Source of the DNA: a virus
Reading direction: 5' to 3' (one strand)
IMG/VR virus record: IMGVR_UViG_3300044302_000554
Coordinates: 1-40,056 of that record
Length of the DNA: 40,056 bases
This document shows, one piece after another, positions 1-9,523 of the stretch (positions are counted from its first letter, which is position 1; the number at the start of each line of letters is the position of its first letter). The notes below the pieces were generated by a model, which worked only from the letters and a program-made list of their open reading frames with translations, had not been told where the DNA came from and did no database searches. The position numbers were made by a program, and so were the translations under genes.

Positions 1-180
1 AACTGGCCCAGCCATTACCGCATTTTCATCTGCACTTATAGTTACAGCAGAGTTAATTGTTGCAGGGTTTCTTAACAATCCTGATACAGTTGACGACACA
101 TGGCCTGTAACACCAGAATCATCATGATTAACTGTAGTAAAATCACCTTGAGCAATAGAACCAGTTCCTTGTCTTTTCAT
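1..180 (-). CDS. Small tail-associated protein, C-terminus cut by window edge
   Basis: This is the N-terminal 60 codons of a protein beginning MKRQGTGSIAQ, broken only by the window boundary. It is the near-identical partner of the complete 77-aa gene at 39393-39626. Its ATG overlaps the stop of the 116-aa gene in an ATGA junction, which indicates translational coupling. The Gly/Thr/Ser/Val-rich, beta-like sequence and its place just after the fibre gene suggest a tail or virion accessory protein. No family is recognised with certainty. Confidence 0.7.
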   Translation of the reverse strand, partial: MKRQGTGSIAQGDFTTVNHDDSGVTGHVSSTVSGLLRNPATINSAVTISADENAVMAGPV

Positions 181-527
181 GCGTTCTCCAATACTGAAAC
201 TATGACTTCTGCTTTGTTTGCTACAGAACAAGCACCATGTATTTCTGATGTATCTGTAATAACAATCTTTCCATCAACAAGATCGAGGTTACCTCCTACT
301 GGAATTGAAGTGCTTTTACAAATATGAATCTTGCTGTTATCTGATGCAACAATAGCAATATCGACTGTAACTGTAGCCGTATGCACGTTTGCTATATTTA
401 ATCCTATAACAACGTGGCCTTTGTCAGTTGTTACTGCACTAAGATCTGCACCAATTTGAGAAGATGTTCCATGATTCCCAATTGATGTTTGTCCGAGTGC
501 TGATTTTCTAGTTACAAATTTTGCCAT
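177..527 (-). CDS. 116-aa fibre-module protein (copy A)
   Basis: A 116-residue protein with no signal peptide or membrane segment, predicted to be mostly beta strand (alternating Val/Thr/Ile between residues 35 and 75). It begins MAKFVTRKSAL. It follows the tail fibre gene by three bases and overlaps the next gene by ATGA. A second copy at 39623-39973 differs at about a dozen residues, clustered at residues 12-13 and around 59-65 of the variable middle part, while the last third is almost unchanged. By position it is probably a virion protein attached to or assisting the fibre. No enzyme motif is seen, and function is inferred from context only. Confidence 0.75.
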   Translation of the reverse strand: MAKFVTRKSALGQTSIGNHGTSSQIGADLSAVTTDKGHVVIGLNIANVHTATVTVDIAIVASDNSKIHICKSTSIPVGGNLDLVDGKIVITDTSEIHGACSVANKAEVIVSVLENA

Positions 528-530
528 AGA

Positions 531-1592
531 CTACCCCAGAGCGATTGCGAAGACGATTGAGTTTGCTTGAGAAGCTGTTGCTGAATTAGCTGATTCTGTT
601 GCTGATGTACTAGCATCACTAGCATATTTTTTTGCAGAATGTTCTGAATTATCTACTGTTCCTGATGTATATGTTGCCCAATCTTTTGCAGAACCACCAT
701 TTGCTTGTCCTCTACGTTGTGTTCCTACTGCATATTCTTTTGCAGAGTATTCGCTTGTGTCAACAGAACTTGCAGTTTCAGTTGCCCATTCTTTAGATGC
801 ACCAGCACTTGATGTATCAGTAACTCCAGTTCCACCTATAGCCCAAGCTTTAGATGAATAATCAGATCCAGTTACAACACCATTTATTTTAACAGCATAG
901 TTGCCTGCTAATGTTGCCGAAGCTGATGCACTTGTTGCACTTGATTCTGCACTACTAGCAAATGTATCGGGGTCAAACGTAGATACACCAATATCTCCAT
1001 TGGTATCAAATTTTAATGCTTTAGAAATTCTATCAGCTTTTGCAACATTTAATGTACCTGCTGTTTCAGCATTACTGTTAAACCCTGTTGCACCTGTTAA
1101 TGTAGAAGCAAATTTAAATGAATAGTCTTTGCCATCATCAAGCTGTTGTGCAGTTTGAGTAAGTTTGTCAAAGCTTTGTTCAATTGTTTCAGCATCAATA
1201 GAAGCATTGTTCTGATAGTTTGTAATCTGTGTTAGCGGTACATTTCTAGTTATAACAATAGTGTCGTTAGAAGTAGGAAATATAACGGTACTACTAACTG
1301 TAAACCCTGATTCAACCCAAGTTATAGATGCATTTGATCCCGATCCTGCATTTTGAACAGTATAATGAACATCTTTTACAAGATAACCTGATGATCCAGA
1401 AGTAAAATCACCGCTAGATATGGGAGTTCCATTAGTGCTTGAACCTTTAGTCCAGTACACTTGTATGTGTGTAGCATCAATAATTACAAAATTGATAGAA
1501 AATGGACCTTGGCCTACAGGAGTACCACCAGAAGAATAAGATGATCCTGTTCCTGTAAAGCTATGTCGTGTTGTTGTAGATGTTACAGCCAT
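531..1592 (-). CDS. Tail fibre protein with T7 gp17-like N-terminus
   Basis: 353 residues. The first ~165 match the N-terminal tail-attachment domain of T7-type fibres: a Ser/Gly/Thr-rich start, the stretch IDATHIQVYW near residue 37, IVITRNVPLTQ near residue 110 and TIEQSFDKLTQTAQQLDD near residue 135. The rest (about 200-353) is Ala/Ser/Thr/Glu-rich with repeated SAKxWA / SAKEYA / SAKKYA motifs, the usual coiled collagen-like shaft of marine podovirus fibres. It ends in SANSATASQANSIVFAIALG. There is no recognisable receptor-binding head, which is probably carried by the separate downstream proteins (116 aa, 77 aa, 407 aa and so on). It is the last gene of the virion operon and starts one base after the 821-aa gene ends. 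Confidence 0.88.
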   Translation of the reverse strand: MAVTSTTTRHSFTGTGSSYSSGGTPVGQGPFSINFVIIDATHIQVYWTKGSSTNGTPISSGDFTSGSSGYLVKDVHYTVQNAGSGSNASITWVESGFTVSSTVIFPTSNDTIVITRNVPLTQITNYQNNASIDAETIEQSFDKLTQTAQQLDDGKDYSFKFASTLTGATGFNSNAETAGTLNVAKADRISKALKFDTNGDIGVSTFDPDTFASSAESSATSASASATLAGNYAVKINGVVTGSDYSSKAWAIGGTGVTDTSSAGASKEWATETASSVDTSEYSAKEYAVGTQRRGQANGGSAKDWATYTSGTVDNSEHSAKKYASDASTSATESANSATASQANSIVFAIALG

Positions 1593-1593
1593 A

Positions 1594-4059
1594 TTACTGA
1601 TACATGGTAGAAGGTCTGAATGTTTCTATATAATCTGTTTTTTGTAAATTTTCAACTGCTCTTTCCATTCTTTCAAGATAACCAGGATTTACTGCTTCTT
1701 GCATGTGGTATAAAAAACCATAATTTACAATAGGTTCCAAGTAAAAAAGATTAGCAAAAGGCAGGTTGTTTGATATTGCACCCCAAGCTTTAGATGCTTC
1801 ATTGTCACCTTGTATTAATCCTCTAAATACCTGTACTGCATCTTTCATCGTGCCACCAGTAGGACCAAATGCAAAGTCTATAATGTCAGAATTGTATTGT
1901 GTAAAGTTGCTGTAGATAAGATCACCAGCTAATCCAGGGATTCCTGATTGCATAAATGATTTAGCAACTACGCCAGCATCCATAGGATCAGGTGGTTCTT
2001 TACCTTGAGCTAAAGCTTTTGCTGATAATGAAGCGTAACCCAACACAATTGCAGGTGTCAAGTGCTGTAAAGTAGCACCAATACCCATTTGTTTCATTCT
2101 AGGATACATTTGTCTAGCTATTGCTACACCAAAACTTCTAAAAAGCCAAAACTGTTCTAGTAATGCAGATGGATATGATCCACGTTTAACTGTTCTCATC
2201 ATCCAAGCTTTATCGTCTGCACCTACTTGTGGAACACCTAACCTAGATTCTTGTACAAAATATATTTCTAGTTTTTTAGCAACTGCTTCTGCACGTTTAC
2301 TACGTGACGATCTTCTTATTTTGTCAGGAGTTACATACTGCATCCTATTGCTAATAGCGTTATCAAGTGGATCTACATGATCTATATCGTACACGCCATG
2401 TTTGCTTATAACTTCCCAATCTTTGCTGTCGATACCATACATTTTTAATGCACGTTTTAAATCAGCATTTAATCCTGACCATGAAGACGTTGCATTACGT
2501 GCCAACCAATTAGATATGTTACGTGCGTGTGCTTCACGACTAGCATTTGTCCACATATTTAAGCCATTCCAGAAAAACATAGAATCCGCTAACTTGGAAA
2601 ACTTACCTGGAAATGAGTCAACAGGAATGTACCTTGATACTGTAGATCCTATAATTCCTTCTATTCCAATGCCTAGCATTGCAAACATATCTCTTTCAGA
2701 TACAGGCATTGTGTCACGAACTACAGGAAACGTGCGTTTCATTTGCTTAAACACGTTGTAATAAGACTGCAAGAATCCTTGTCCTTGGTAGTTCAAGTTC
2801 ATTGCTTGTAATAATACATCACTAAAACTGGCAAGCATTGCTTTACCCATTTTAGTAATAATATGAAAGTTTGTAGCCATTGCTGAAAACTTGGCAATAG
2901 TAGGATTTCCAACAATATGTGCTTGTCCATTTATTTGATTAAATCTAGCAAGCAACGCATTTTCGTCATAGCCTTGTGTTACAAAGAAATCCAACGCTTC
3001 CATTTCACCAGGATCAAAAAACTTACCAGGTGTTTGTCTTTCTAAATAAGCTGTTCTTAAATCACCAACAATCTTTTTATAAACCATTTCTGGATCTGTA
3101 CCCATTCTTTGCATAAGTACAGTTCTATCACTCTGCATTTCTAATCCTTGCAGTATTGCTTGCATAGGATCTTCATGCCCAAACAACTTATTGTATTCCA
3201 ACCACTTATCTGCATTGCTAAAAACCAATGATCTTTGCTGTGACATGACTTCACTTAAACTAAAATTTTCACTCATGCCATCTGGATCAGTAGTTATATG
3301 ATCAAATATATCTCCTAATACATCTTCAGTATTTGCGTGAGGATTAATCATTTGTTCTTGATCAATCATTCTTGACACTACACGAACCCAATTTGCTTTA
3401 GCATCTTCAAACGTAGGACCGTATTGAAGCATCTTTGTTTTATCGTGATACTGCGTAGTAACATGCTTTTCGTTGTAAGCGATTGAAGCACCTGCAAGAT
3501 TGGCTTCTTTGACTACACGTTCTTTTTCTTTGGCAATATGCTTTGCTAGTTTGTGTGCATACGTGTTTCCAGTTTTTTGCTGTCCATTATATGGATACAA
3601 CTCACGTACAACCATTTTACCAAAGGATTCATCACGTAGTAATTTGTGTGCTTGTGTTCTTGTAAGTCCTGATTCACGCATCCAATTAACTTCAATCCTA
3701 CCCATAACACCTGCAATCCTAGACATTTGTGCAGATGCAACAGAGTTCAATGTTCTGCCTTCATGGGTAGATCCTGTCATATATGACATAAATCTTTTAA
3801 AAGCTGACATTGGTTCTGTAGTATCACCTTGGTCAAATATAAAATTACGAATGTTTTCGTAAGCAGACATGTTTAGTGCATCTGCGTTAGCTCTTTGCAT
3901 GGCAGTAAAGTCAGCCATTGCACGAACACGCATTGCACGATCCTGTATCCTTTCAGGACTTACACCACGCTTTAAATCAGTAAGAAGCTTTTGTGCATCT
4001 TTTTGTGACATTCCATGCCTTTGAACCAGCATGGATTCACATATATTAAACTCAGCCAT
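1594..4059 (-). CDS. Large ejection (internal virion) protein, C-terminal gp16-like part
   Basis: 821 residues, rich in Met, Gln and aromatic residues, with no catalytic motif identified. Features common to podovirus ejection proteins are visible: long amphipathic helices, a stretch around MGKAMLASFSDVLLQAMNLN (about residue 400), and WNGLNMWTNASREAHARNIS further on. It lies between the 456-aa ejection protein (8-base overlap, different frame) and the fibre. T7 gp16 is 1,318 residues, and the 456-aa and 821-aa proteins together give 1,277. The pair therefore probably does the job of one gp16-type protein, forming the conduit that threads DNA across the cell envelope. The gp16 assignment is inference from order, length and composition. 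Confidence 0.75.
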   Translation of the reverse strand: MAEFNICESMLVQRHGMSQKDAQKLLTDLKRGVSPERIQDRAMRVRAMADFTAMQRANADALNMSAYENIRNFIFDQGDTTEPMSAFKRFMSYMTGSTHEGRTLNSVASAQMSRIAGVMGRIEVNWMRESGLTRTQAHKLLRDESFGKMVVRELYPYNGQQKTGNTYAHKLAKHIAKEKERVVKEANLAGASIAYNEKHVTTQYHDKTKMLQYGPTFEDAKANWVRVVSRMIDQEQMINPHANTEDVLGDIFDHITTDPDGMSENFSLSEVMSQQRSLVFSNADKWLEYNKLFGHEDPMQAILQGLEMQSDRTVLMQRMGTDPEMVYKKIVGDLRTAYLERQTPGKFFDPGEMEALDFFVTQGYDENALLARFNQINGQAHIVGNPTIAKFSAMATNFHIITKMGKAMLASFSDVLLQAMNLNYQGQGFLQSYYNVFKQMKRTFPVVRDTMPVSERDMFAMLGIGIEGIIGSTVSRYIPVDSFPGKFSKLADSMFFWNGLNMWTNASREAHARNISNWLARNATSSWSGLNADLKRALKMYGIDSKDWEVISKHGVYDIDHVDPLDNAISNRMQYVTPDKIRRSSRSKRAEAVAKKLEIYFVQESRLGVPQVGADDKAWMMRTVKRGSYPSALLEQFWLFRSFGVAIARQMYPRMKQMGIGATLQHLTPAIVLGYASLSAKALAQGKEPPDPMDAGVVAKSFMQSGIPGLAGDLIYSNFTQYNSDIIDFAFGPTGGTMKDAVQVFRGLIQGDNEASKAWGAISNNLPFANLFYLEPIVNYGFLYHMQEAVNPGYLERMERAVENLQKTDYIETFRPSTMYQ

Positions 4060-5422
4060 TCTTAATTATACAGTTTGACGCATCTACAATACGTTGACCT
4101 ACTTTGTTCACGGTTTCTGTAATTGTCTTGCTGGCTTGACCAATTTCGTCAATCGATCTTTTAACCACACTAGAAACTTCAGCAAACTCTCCGATGCTTT
4201 CTCGTATTCTATCTTGAATGCTTTCTGCAACAACATTAGCTGATTCATTGTATGCCCATTGGTTATTGGTATCGACATATTCCCATGACACTCCATCTGC
4301 TTCAGTAAGAGTATCAGTAATTATTACACCACCAGATTCTTCAATACGTTCTATCTGTATCCTAGAATCTCCCATTTCTGACAGTATAACTTCGCCTCCA
4401 TCACTTGGTATTAGATCATTTACCATTGAATCTTTGATAAACAATCCTTTGTAACCCATAGCATTAGCAGTTTCTAATGACTCTGTAAGTATATTATCTG
4501 TATTGTCAGCAGAGTTGACTGTAAGGCTATCTACATTTAAGTAATTGTCGTCTAACACTCTTACAACAGCATTAGAATATACAGTACCATTAGGAGTATT
4601 CATTACTGTGTCAGGAGCGTTATTGTAATTTATGCCTTTCAATGGATGTGGTGCTAAATTTAATGACTCACCAGCTTCTAGCTGTTCCATTCCCATAGCT
4701 ATACGTTCTGCATGTCTTTCAGCGGAAACTTTAGCCAACTTAGCTTTAACAGTTTTAAATCCAGTTATTCCAAGACCAATGCCTGCACCTATAGCTAAAT
4801 CCATCATGACCATTTTAGCATCATGCTCTTCTTGGAATTTAGACCTTTTATCAGATATTGCAATGTTGGCAATACCTGCACCAATCATAGGATCTGCAAT
4901 GTCTGTCAATGTTCTGCTTAATGCAGATTGTGGTGTGCGAGTTCTTTTAAACGCTTGAGATGCTGTTTTAATGTTTTTTAACAAACCTGCACCTTTAACT
5001 AAACGCTGTGACACACCTAAAAATGGAATAAAATTTAAAGGATCAGGCAAAGCACCTACCAACATACCACCAAACATCGTTGCGCCTTTGCCAGAAAACA
5101 AACTCACATTCTGTGTTAACTGTGCATAATGCATATTACGATCATGGTTTTCTGCAAGCACTTCTAATTGACCTTCAGTCATGCCTTCAAAGTAATCAAT
5201 GCCTTGTCTGTAATTAGGATGCTCTTTAAAAGTTTCTTGTGCTATTACATTACCTTGTGATTCTGTATCAAACCTAACTTCATCTACTAATTCCTGCCAC
5301 CACATAGTTCTAAGTCCATACATCATAGACTCAGAAAACAACATACTATTGCTTGGAACGTAACTCTGTATTATAGAGTTTAAATGTTGCGAATCTTGTT
5401 TACCTAATGGACTTACAATCAT
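4052..5422 (-). CDS. Ejection protein, N-terminal gp16-like part
   Basis: 456 residues. Near residue 120 it carries GGMLVGALPDPLNFIPFLGV, a Gly/Ala/Pro-rich hydrophobic segment with the DPxNxIPF signature seen in podovirus gp16-type ejection proteins. A second Gly-rich hydrophobic stretch (MMDLAIGAGIGLGITGF, about 205-221) could insert into the host membrane. The C-terminal third is acidic and probably helical. No lysozyme or transglycosylase motif was recognised, unlike T7 gp16. Its ATG overlaps the stop of the 512-aa gene (TAATG), and its 3' end overlaps the 821-aa gene by 8 bases. A reading-frame fusion of the two is unlikely, because the downstream frame is closed by a stop a few codons before its ATG. 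Confidence 0.72.
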   Translation of the reverse strand: MIVSPLGKQDSQHLNSIIQSYVPSNSMLFSESMMYGLRTMWWQELVDEVRFDTESQGNVIAQETFKEHPNYRQGIDYFEGMTEGQLEVLAENHDRNMHYAQLTQNVSLFSGKGATMFGGMLVGALPDPLNFIPFLGVSQRLVKGAGLLKNIKTASQAFKRTRTPQSALSRTLTDIADPMIGAGIANIAISDKRSKFQEEHDAKMVMMDLAIGAGIGLGITGFKTVKAKLAKVSAERHAERIAMGMEQLEAGESLNLAPHPLKGINYNNAPDTVMNTPNGTVYSNAVVRVLDDNYLNVDSLTVNSADNTDNILTESLETANAMGYKGLFIKDSMVNDLIPSDGGEVILSEMGDSRIQIERIEESGGVIITDTLTEADGVSWEYVDTNNQWAYNESANVVAESIQDRIRESIGEFAEVSSVVKRSIDEIGQASKTITETVNKVGQRIVDASNCIIKNG

Positions 5423-6960
5423 TAATTAGGATCTTGTCTGTATTTTTTAGGCACTTTATTTTTGTCGCCACTTCTGTTCATAGCGTTGATAACGCTACTT
5501 GCATACTGACCAAACATTGCATTTTTGGATTTTAACGTATCCCACCAATCTTTTTCTTGTAAAAAGTATTTTTGCATTTCAGATTCAAGTATTGCATCAA
5601 ATTCTTTTGGCGGTGTTTTGGAAGACACTTTAGTTAGCAAATCTTTTAAGACTTCATATTCTATAGCACCTATTTCTGTTCTTTGATCTAGTGCAGATAG
5701 AAACCAATTCCATTCACCGCTAAAATCACCATATTGTCGCATGTCGCTTAAATTGACAGGACTTCTATTAAGGCTCATAAAACTATTAGCACTGTCATAA
5801 AACATATTATCAACCCACGATCTGTTCAAAACTACTTGATCAGGGTTGTTTTCAAGGGCATCTTCAAAATCTCTAATAATATCGACAAGTTTTTCATATC
5901 TGTTTTTGTTGTATATGCCCATGACTCGTCTAGGATCGCCTGGATCTTTTTTCCTAAACCAGTTTTCAACTTCACTCAACATGGCAAATTTGTATTTTCT
6001 TTCCATCCAATCGCCAAATTCTGTCCATGTAATAAGTGTGCTTGGATCTTCTTCTCCTACTAATGACCCATTCATAGCAAAAAAATACGACAAGCCAGCA
6101 CCAGTTTGTGAAACATCTACATATACATTTACATTTCCATCATCTTGTTTGATTTTGCTTTTAATATAATCTTTGTATTCAACTCCATGCTTGTGCCATG
6201 CATTTATAAAATACTCAATATCTGTACTTGTTAAATCTGATGCAAATTGAAAAGGAATGTTTTTAGGTATCATTCTTTTCAGACCTGGCATTCCAGGTAT
6301 ATTGACTATCCAATTTGTGCCTAAGTACAAATCATCAATTAGCTTTTGACTATCTGGTGTACCATTTAATGCTATTGCTTTTGATAAAGCATATTTAGAT
6401 AAAAATCTTTTATGAGATGCATTTATAGACTCACCTGAATCAATGGCTCCTTGCTCATAACCTTCTAGTAATTTAAATGTTGGTGCTACTAACGTCCATG
6501 CATCTTGACTAGCTTTTTGTATTTCACTCAAATCTAATCCTAAATCAGTAACTTCTTTTTCTAATGATGCTATGTTTTTAGCATAAGCACTTCGCATTGG
6601 TTTTACTGCGCTTTCACTTAAAGAAGGTACAGGCAAACCTACATTTATTTTTGTTGTATTGTTTGGGTCATATACTGGTATGCCATGTTTGTTGTTTCTA
6701 GTAACAGTTTCAAAAGGTATAAAACTTTTACCTCCTGGCAATGCTCTTTGTGCAAAAAAATCATCTTCATAAGTCAACAAACCAAGTTGCCTACCTACTC
6801 TAACTTGTTCAGAATACATAGCCCAACCTGATCCTGGCACTTCTTTATCTTCTAAATACATTTTAAAAAAATTTGCTTTTTCAAAAGGATCTAAGCCTTT
6901 TAAATATGCATGCAATTCAGGGTCATTTCCTATAAGATTTCGACCTTGTATTCTTTTCAT
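5422..6960 (-). CDS. Ejection/internal virion protein, unrecognised
   Basis: 512 residues with no signal peptide or membrane segment, rich in Asp, Lys and aromatic residues. It begins MKRIQGRNLIGNDPELHAYL, followed by FEKANFFKMYLEDKEVPGSG, and the C-terminus is basic (KNKVPKKYRQDPN). No domain is recognised. It sits between the 649-aa core protein and the 456-aa gp16-like protein, inside the ejection block. It overlaps the latter by TAATG and follows the former by two bases. It is probably an internal core or ejected protein that has no separate counterpart in T7. Function is inferred from position only. Confidence 0.65.
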   Translation of the reverse strand: MKRIQGRNLIGNDPELHAYLKGLDPFEKANFFKMYLEDKEVPGSGWAMYSEQVRVGRQLGLLTYEDDFFAQRALPGGKSFIPFETVTRNNKHGIPVYDPNNTTKINVGLPVPSLSESAVKPMRSAYAKNIASLEKEVTDLGLDLSEIQKASQDAWTLVAPTFKLLEGYEQGAIDSGESINASHKRFLSKYALSKAIALNGTPDSQKLIDDLYLGTNWIVNIPGMPGLKRMIPKNIPFQFASDLTSTDIEYFINAWHKHGVEYKDYIKSKIKQDDGNVNVYVDVSQTGAGLSYFFAMNGSLVGEEDPSTLITWTEFGDWMERKYKFAMLSEVENWFRKKDPGDPRRVMGIYNKNRYEKLVDIIRDFEDALENNPDQVVLNRSWVDNMFYDSANSFMSLNRSPVNLSDMRQYGDFSGEWNWFLSALDQRTEIGAIEYEVLKDLLTKVSSKTPPKEFDAILESEMQKYFLQEKDWWDTLKSKNAMFGQYASSVINAMNRSGDKNKVPKKYRQDPN

Positions 6961-6962
6961 AA

Positions 6963-8912
6963 TTAATCTTTTAAGGATTCTATAACTGATCTTTTATGAA
7001 TTTCTTCTACTGTACCACCACCTTTTTTTTGTTTTTCTCTTATTAAATCAAGAGTTGTTGGACCTGTATCTGATTGATTTAACAAAGCTTTATGTTTTTG
7101 ATTGTAAATTGTTTGTAAAAGTCTTTCGCTTAAATTATTTCCTATTGTTCTTAAACCTTGTTCGTCACCAGAATTTATTAGAGTAGGAATATCAACAACT
7201 CTTTGTTTTAAAGCTTCACGCCTTTTTCTTAATTCTGATGCTTGATCTCGTTTACTGTAGATTCCGTTTTTTAAATCTAAATAAAAAGTTTGTGCATCTT
7301 TTAAAATATTATGAACTATTTCTACTTGGTTTCTTAAATCAAGTACACGTTCATCGTTTATTTTCCAAACATCATAAGCTGTAGTTTCTTCGTCATTCCA
7401 TGGAAGTTCTGGATTATCAAATCTTGTTTCAATTGATAATGCAGACACACCATCATTATCACCAAGAACTAAACGCCAGCCTTCAACCATTTGCTGAATT
7501 GAGTTATACAAAGTTGATTTATTTTTTTCAAATGACCCTGCAACCCAATTTGATTTATCTTCTTTTAATCTAGAATCTCCATATTTTTTTATTTTTGTTA
7601 AAACGTCTTGTGGATCTAAAAACGTAAGTTGTAATTCGTTTAGTTTAGCTTCTATTTGACGTACATGATCTTCTTCTGTTAACGGAACACGTACACGTAT
7701 TCTTTTTTCAGCAGGCCATGTTGCTTCTTCTGCAAAATTTGCTTTAATTAAATCTCTATCTTCCTCTGTTTCTGCTGATGACATTAATTCATTCATATTG
7801 CCAAGCGTTCCTATTCCTTTGCCTTTTGGCACTGTTTTCATTTCGTATGAATGACCAGATGCAGGAACCATAGAAAAAGCATTAGGTTTTCCTTTATTAT
7901 TTCCTGCTTTTTCTCTTCTCCATTCAAAAGTAGTGTTAAAAAGTTTTGTAGTTTCTAGTGGATCTTCAGCAAACATTTGAAACAACGTAGCTTCCTGTAT
8001 GGCTTTTTCAGGAGAATATGCACCTGCTCCAACAGACTGATTAATATTTAGCAAATCAGTAATGCTAAAATGCTGAAAAAATTGTTTTGATGCAGGATCT
8101 TGATCTGATTTTTTGCCAGGAAGTTTAGATTTTAAAGCATTACCAAACATTTGCAGATATTTTGCTTTATCTTCGTTGGTGCTACCTGCTCTAGTTAAAT
8201 TTAAAGCAACCGCAGTCCAAGCTTCTTTTCTCCATTTGCGTTTAAATTCTAGTGCTTTCCCATAAGTAATAGATCCGTTGTTTTGTTTTGCATCTATTAA
8301 ATTGTCAACATTTTCTATTTGGCTAAAATCTCCATTCTTAATTAAAACGTCTAATGCTTGTTGACCATCCATCATCAAATTAGCCAACACTTCATCATTT
8401 ATATTTCTAACAATAGACTTTTCAGCATCGGCAAATGTCTGTGCTAGTGCGCTTTTAGTTTGTATTTCTATAAGATCAGTTAATCTTTTGTCGCCTTCAG
8501 GGTTGTACTTTTGCTTTAAGTTATGTACAATAGCAGACTCCATTGCAGTTTTATCATCTGCAAAACCTTCATAAGTGTGAAAACCTTTTTCACCTGGATC
8601 AACGCTATGACCTTGGACTTCAAATTGTTTATTCTGACCATAACCCTGAAGTATTGTATTAGCATCGCCAAGTATATCGTTAGATGCTTTTTTTAGAGCT
8701 ATGCTTCTTTCATCTTCTTTTATTTGAGCTTTAGCATTAACAAAACTTGCATACGCATCTACAGACAAATCTATAGCCTTCATTTGCTCGTCTATAATTG
8801 CGTTTTTTATTCTCATGTCATCACTAAAGTTATCAACTATAGGCTTTGGTGACGTAGATATGCCTCCAGGATTTTGCGTTTGCTGTCTAAAAAATGGATT
8901 AAGTACAGACAT
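6963..8912 (-). CDS. Internal virion core protein (gp15-like position)
   Basis: 649 residues, highly charged and largely helical, starting MSVLNPFFRQQTQNPGG. There is no membrane segment and no catalytic motif. Lysine-rich tracts near the end (REKQKKGGG) are encoded by a run of T on the plus strand near 7,020-7,040. Size and order (after a gp14-like protein and before gp16-like proteins) match T7 gp15, which stacks inside the capsid on the portal and is ejected ahead of the DNA. Its ATG overlaps by one base the stop of the next gene upstream in the transcript. The assignment rests on synteny and composition. Confidence 0.68.
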   Translation of the reverse strand: MSVLNPFFRQQTQNPGGISTSPKPIVDNFSDDMRIKNAIIDEQMKAIDLSVDAYASFVNAKAQIKEDERSIALKKASNDILGDANTILQGYGQNKQFEVQGHSVDPGEKGFHTYEGFADDKTAMESAIVHNLKQKYNPEGDKRLTDLIEIQTKSALAQTFADAEKSIVRNINDEVLANLMMDGQQALDVLIKNGDFSQIENVDNLIDAKQNNGSITYGKALEFKRKWRKEAWTAVALNLTRAGSTNEDKAKYLQMFGNALKSKLPGKKSDQDPASKQFFQHFSITDLLNINQSVGAGAYSPEKAIQEATLFQMFAEDPLETTKLFNTTFEWRREKAGNNKGKPNAFSMVPASGHSYEMKTVPKGKGIGTLGNMNELMSSAETEEDRDLIKANFAEEATWPAEKRIRVRVPLTEEDHVRQIEAKLNELQLTFLDPQDVLTKIKKYGDSRLKEDKSNWVAGSFEKNKSTLYNSIQQMVEGWRLVLGDNDGVSALSIETRFDNPELPWNDEETTAYDVWKINDERVLDLRNQVEIVHNILKDAQTFYLDLKNGIYSKRDQASELRKRREALKQRVVDIPTLINSGDEQGLRTIGNNLSERLLQTIYNQKHKALLNQSDTGPTTLDLIREKQKKGGGTVEEIHKRSVIESLKD

Positions 8913-9523
8913 TATCTTCCACTTTCTACGTAATCTTGACCTGATGAACTATATGGACTTGATGTGCCAGGATATGCTGTATTGTAAGAGTTAGCCATAT
9001 TCATGCCACTACCAAAACCTCCAACTCCACCTGTAAGAAATGATGTAAACATTCTTTCATTTCTTTGACTATGCGTTCTATGTATTTGATCTTGCAAACC
9101 TTCAGCTTGTGCGTGCAAGCCATCATATTGTCTTTGGCCTTCATCTCTTAAATTATTTGTCTGCGTAGTAACTTTATAAGAATGCATGTCTATATTGGCT
9201 TTGTTTTCTGCTTGCTGACTAAGTATTACATTGTAAGGCGTACCACTTCCTAAAGATGCACCACGACTTGCTGATACTGCTTTCTTTTGTGAAGTTTTAA
9301 ATTTTTGTATTCTGTCTATGCGTGTTTGTTCATAGTCACCAAACAATTGAGCTTGTATGGCTTTTCTATGAAACTGGCCTTTAATTTCTCTGCCTTGTTT
9401 GCGTAAAGCATCACGCTTACGCTCCATTGCATAAACTTCATTGTCAATTTGTCTGCTTGTACCAAAAGCACCAGCAAGACCTTTAATACCCCCAATTACT
9501 AATCCAACAGTTATAGGGTCCAT
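8912..9523 (-). CDS. Internal virion protein, gp14-like
   Basis: 203 residues. The N-terminus MDPITVGLVIGGIKGLAGAF is a Gly-rich hydrophobic helix, followed by a long Gln/Arg/Lys-rich helical region (about 25-155) and a Gly/Ser/Tyr-rich tail (FLTGGVGGFGSGMNMANSY). This layout is typical of the small podovirus ejection protein, which forms the outer-membrane part of the DNA conduit in T7 (gp14, 196 residues). The length is close to T7's. Its start overlaps the stop of the GNAT-like gene in a TAATG junction, and it opens the ejection protein block. Confidence 0.78.
   Translation of the reverse strand: MDPITVGLVIGGIKGLAGAFGTSRQIDNEVYAMERKRDALRKQGREIKGQFHRKAIQAQLFGDYEQTRIDRIQKFKTSQKKAVSASRGASLGSGTPYNVILSQQAENKANIDMHSYKVTTQTNNLRDEGQRQYDGLHAQAEGLQDQIHRTHSQRNERMFTSFLTGGVGGFGSGMNMANSYNTAYPGTSSPYSSSGQDYVESGR

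Larger units (their letters stand above)
1..610. repeat. Left copy of a 610-bp near-duplicate of the window ends
   Basis: This segment aligns without gaps to the last 610 bases of the window at an offset of 39,446. A hand count gives about 38 mismatches (about 94% identity). It covers the start of the 77-aa gene, the whole 116-aa gene and the 3' end of the fibre gene. All reading frames stay open in both copies, so the differences are natural divergence and not sequencing noise. Either the ends are an overlap of a circular or permuted genome assembled from two variants, or the module is truly duplicated. The sequence alone does not decide. Confidence 0.9.

Noticed and set aside
4052-4070. Programmed frameshift joining the 456-aa and 821-aa proteins
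   Set aside because: The 821-aa frame is closed by a TAA a few codons before its ATG and there is no slippery heptamer near the overlap. Two separate proteins are more likely.
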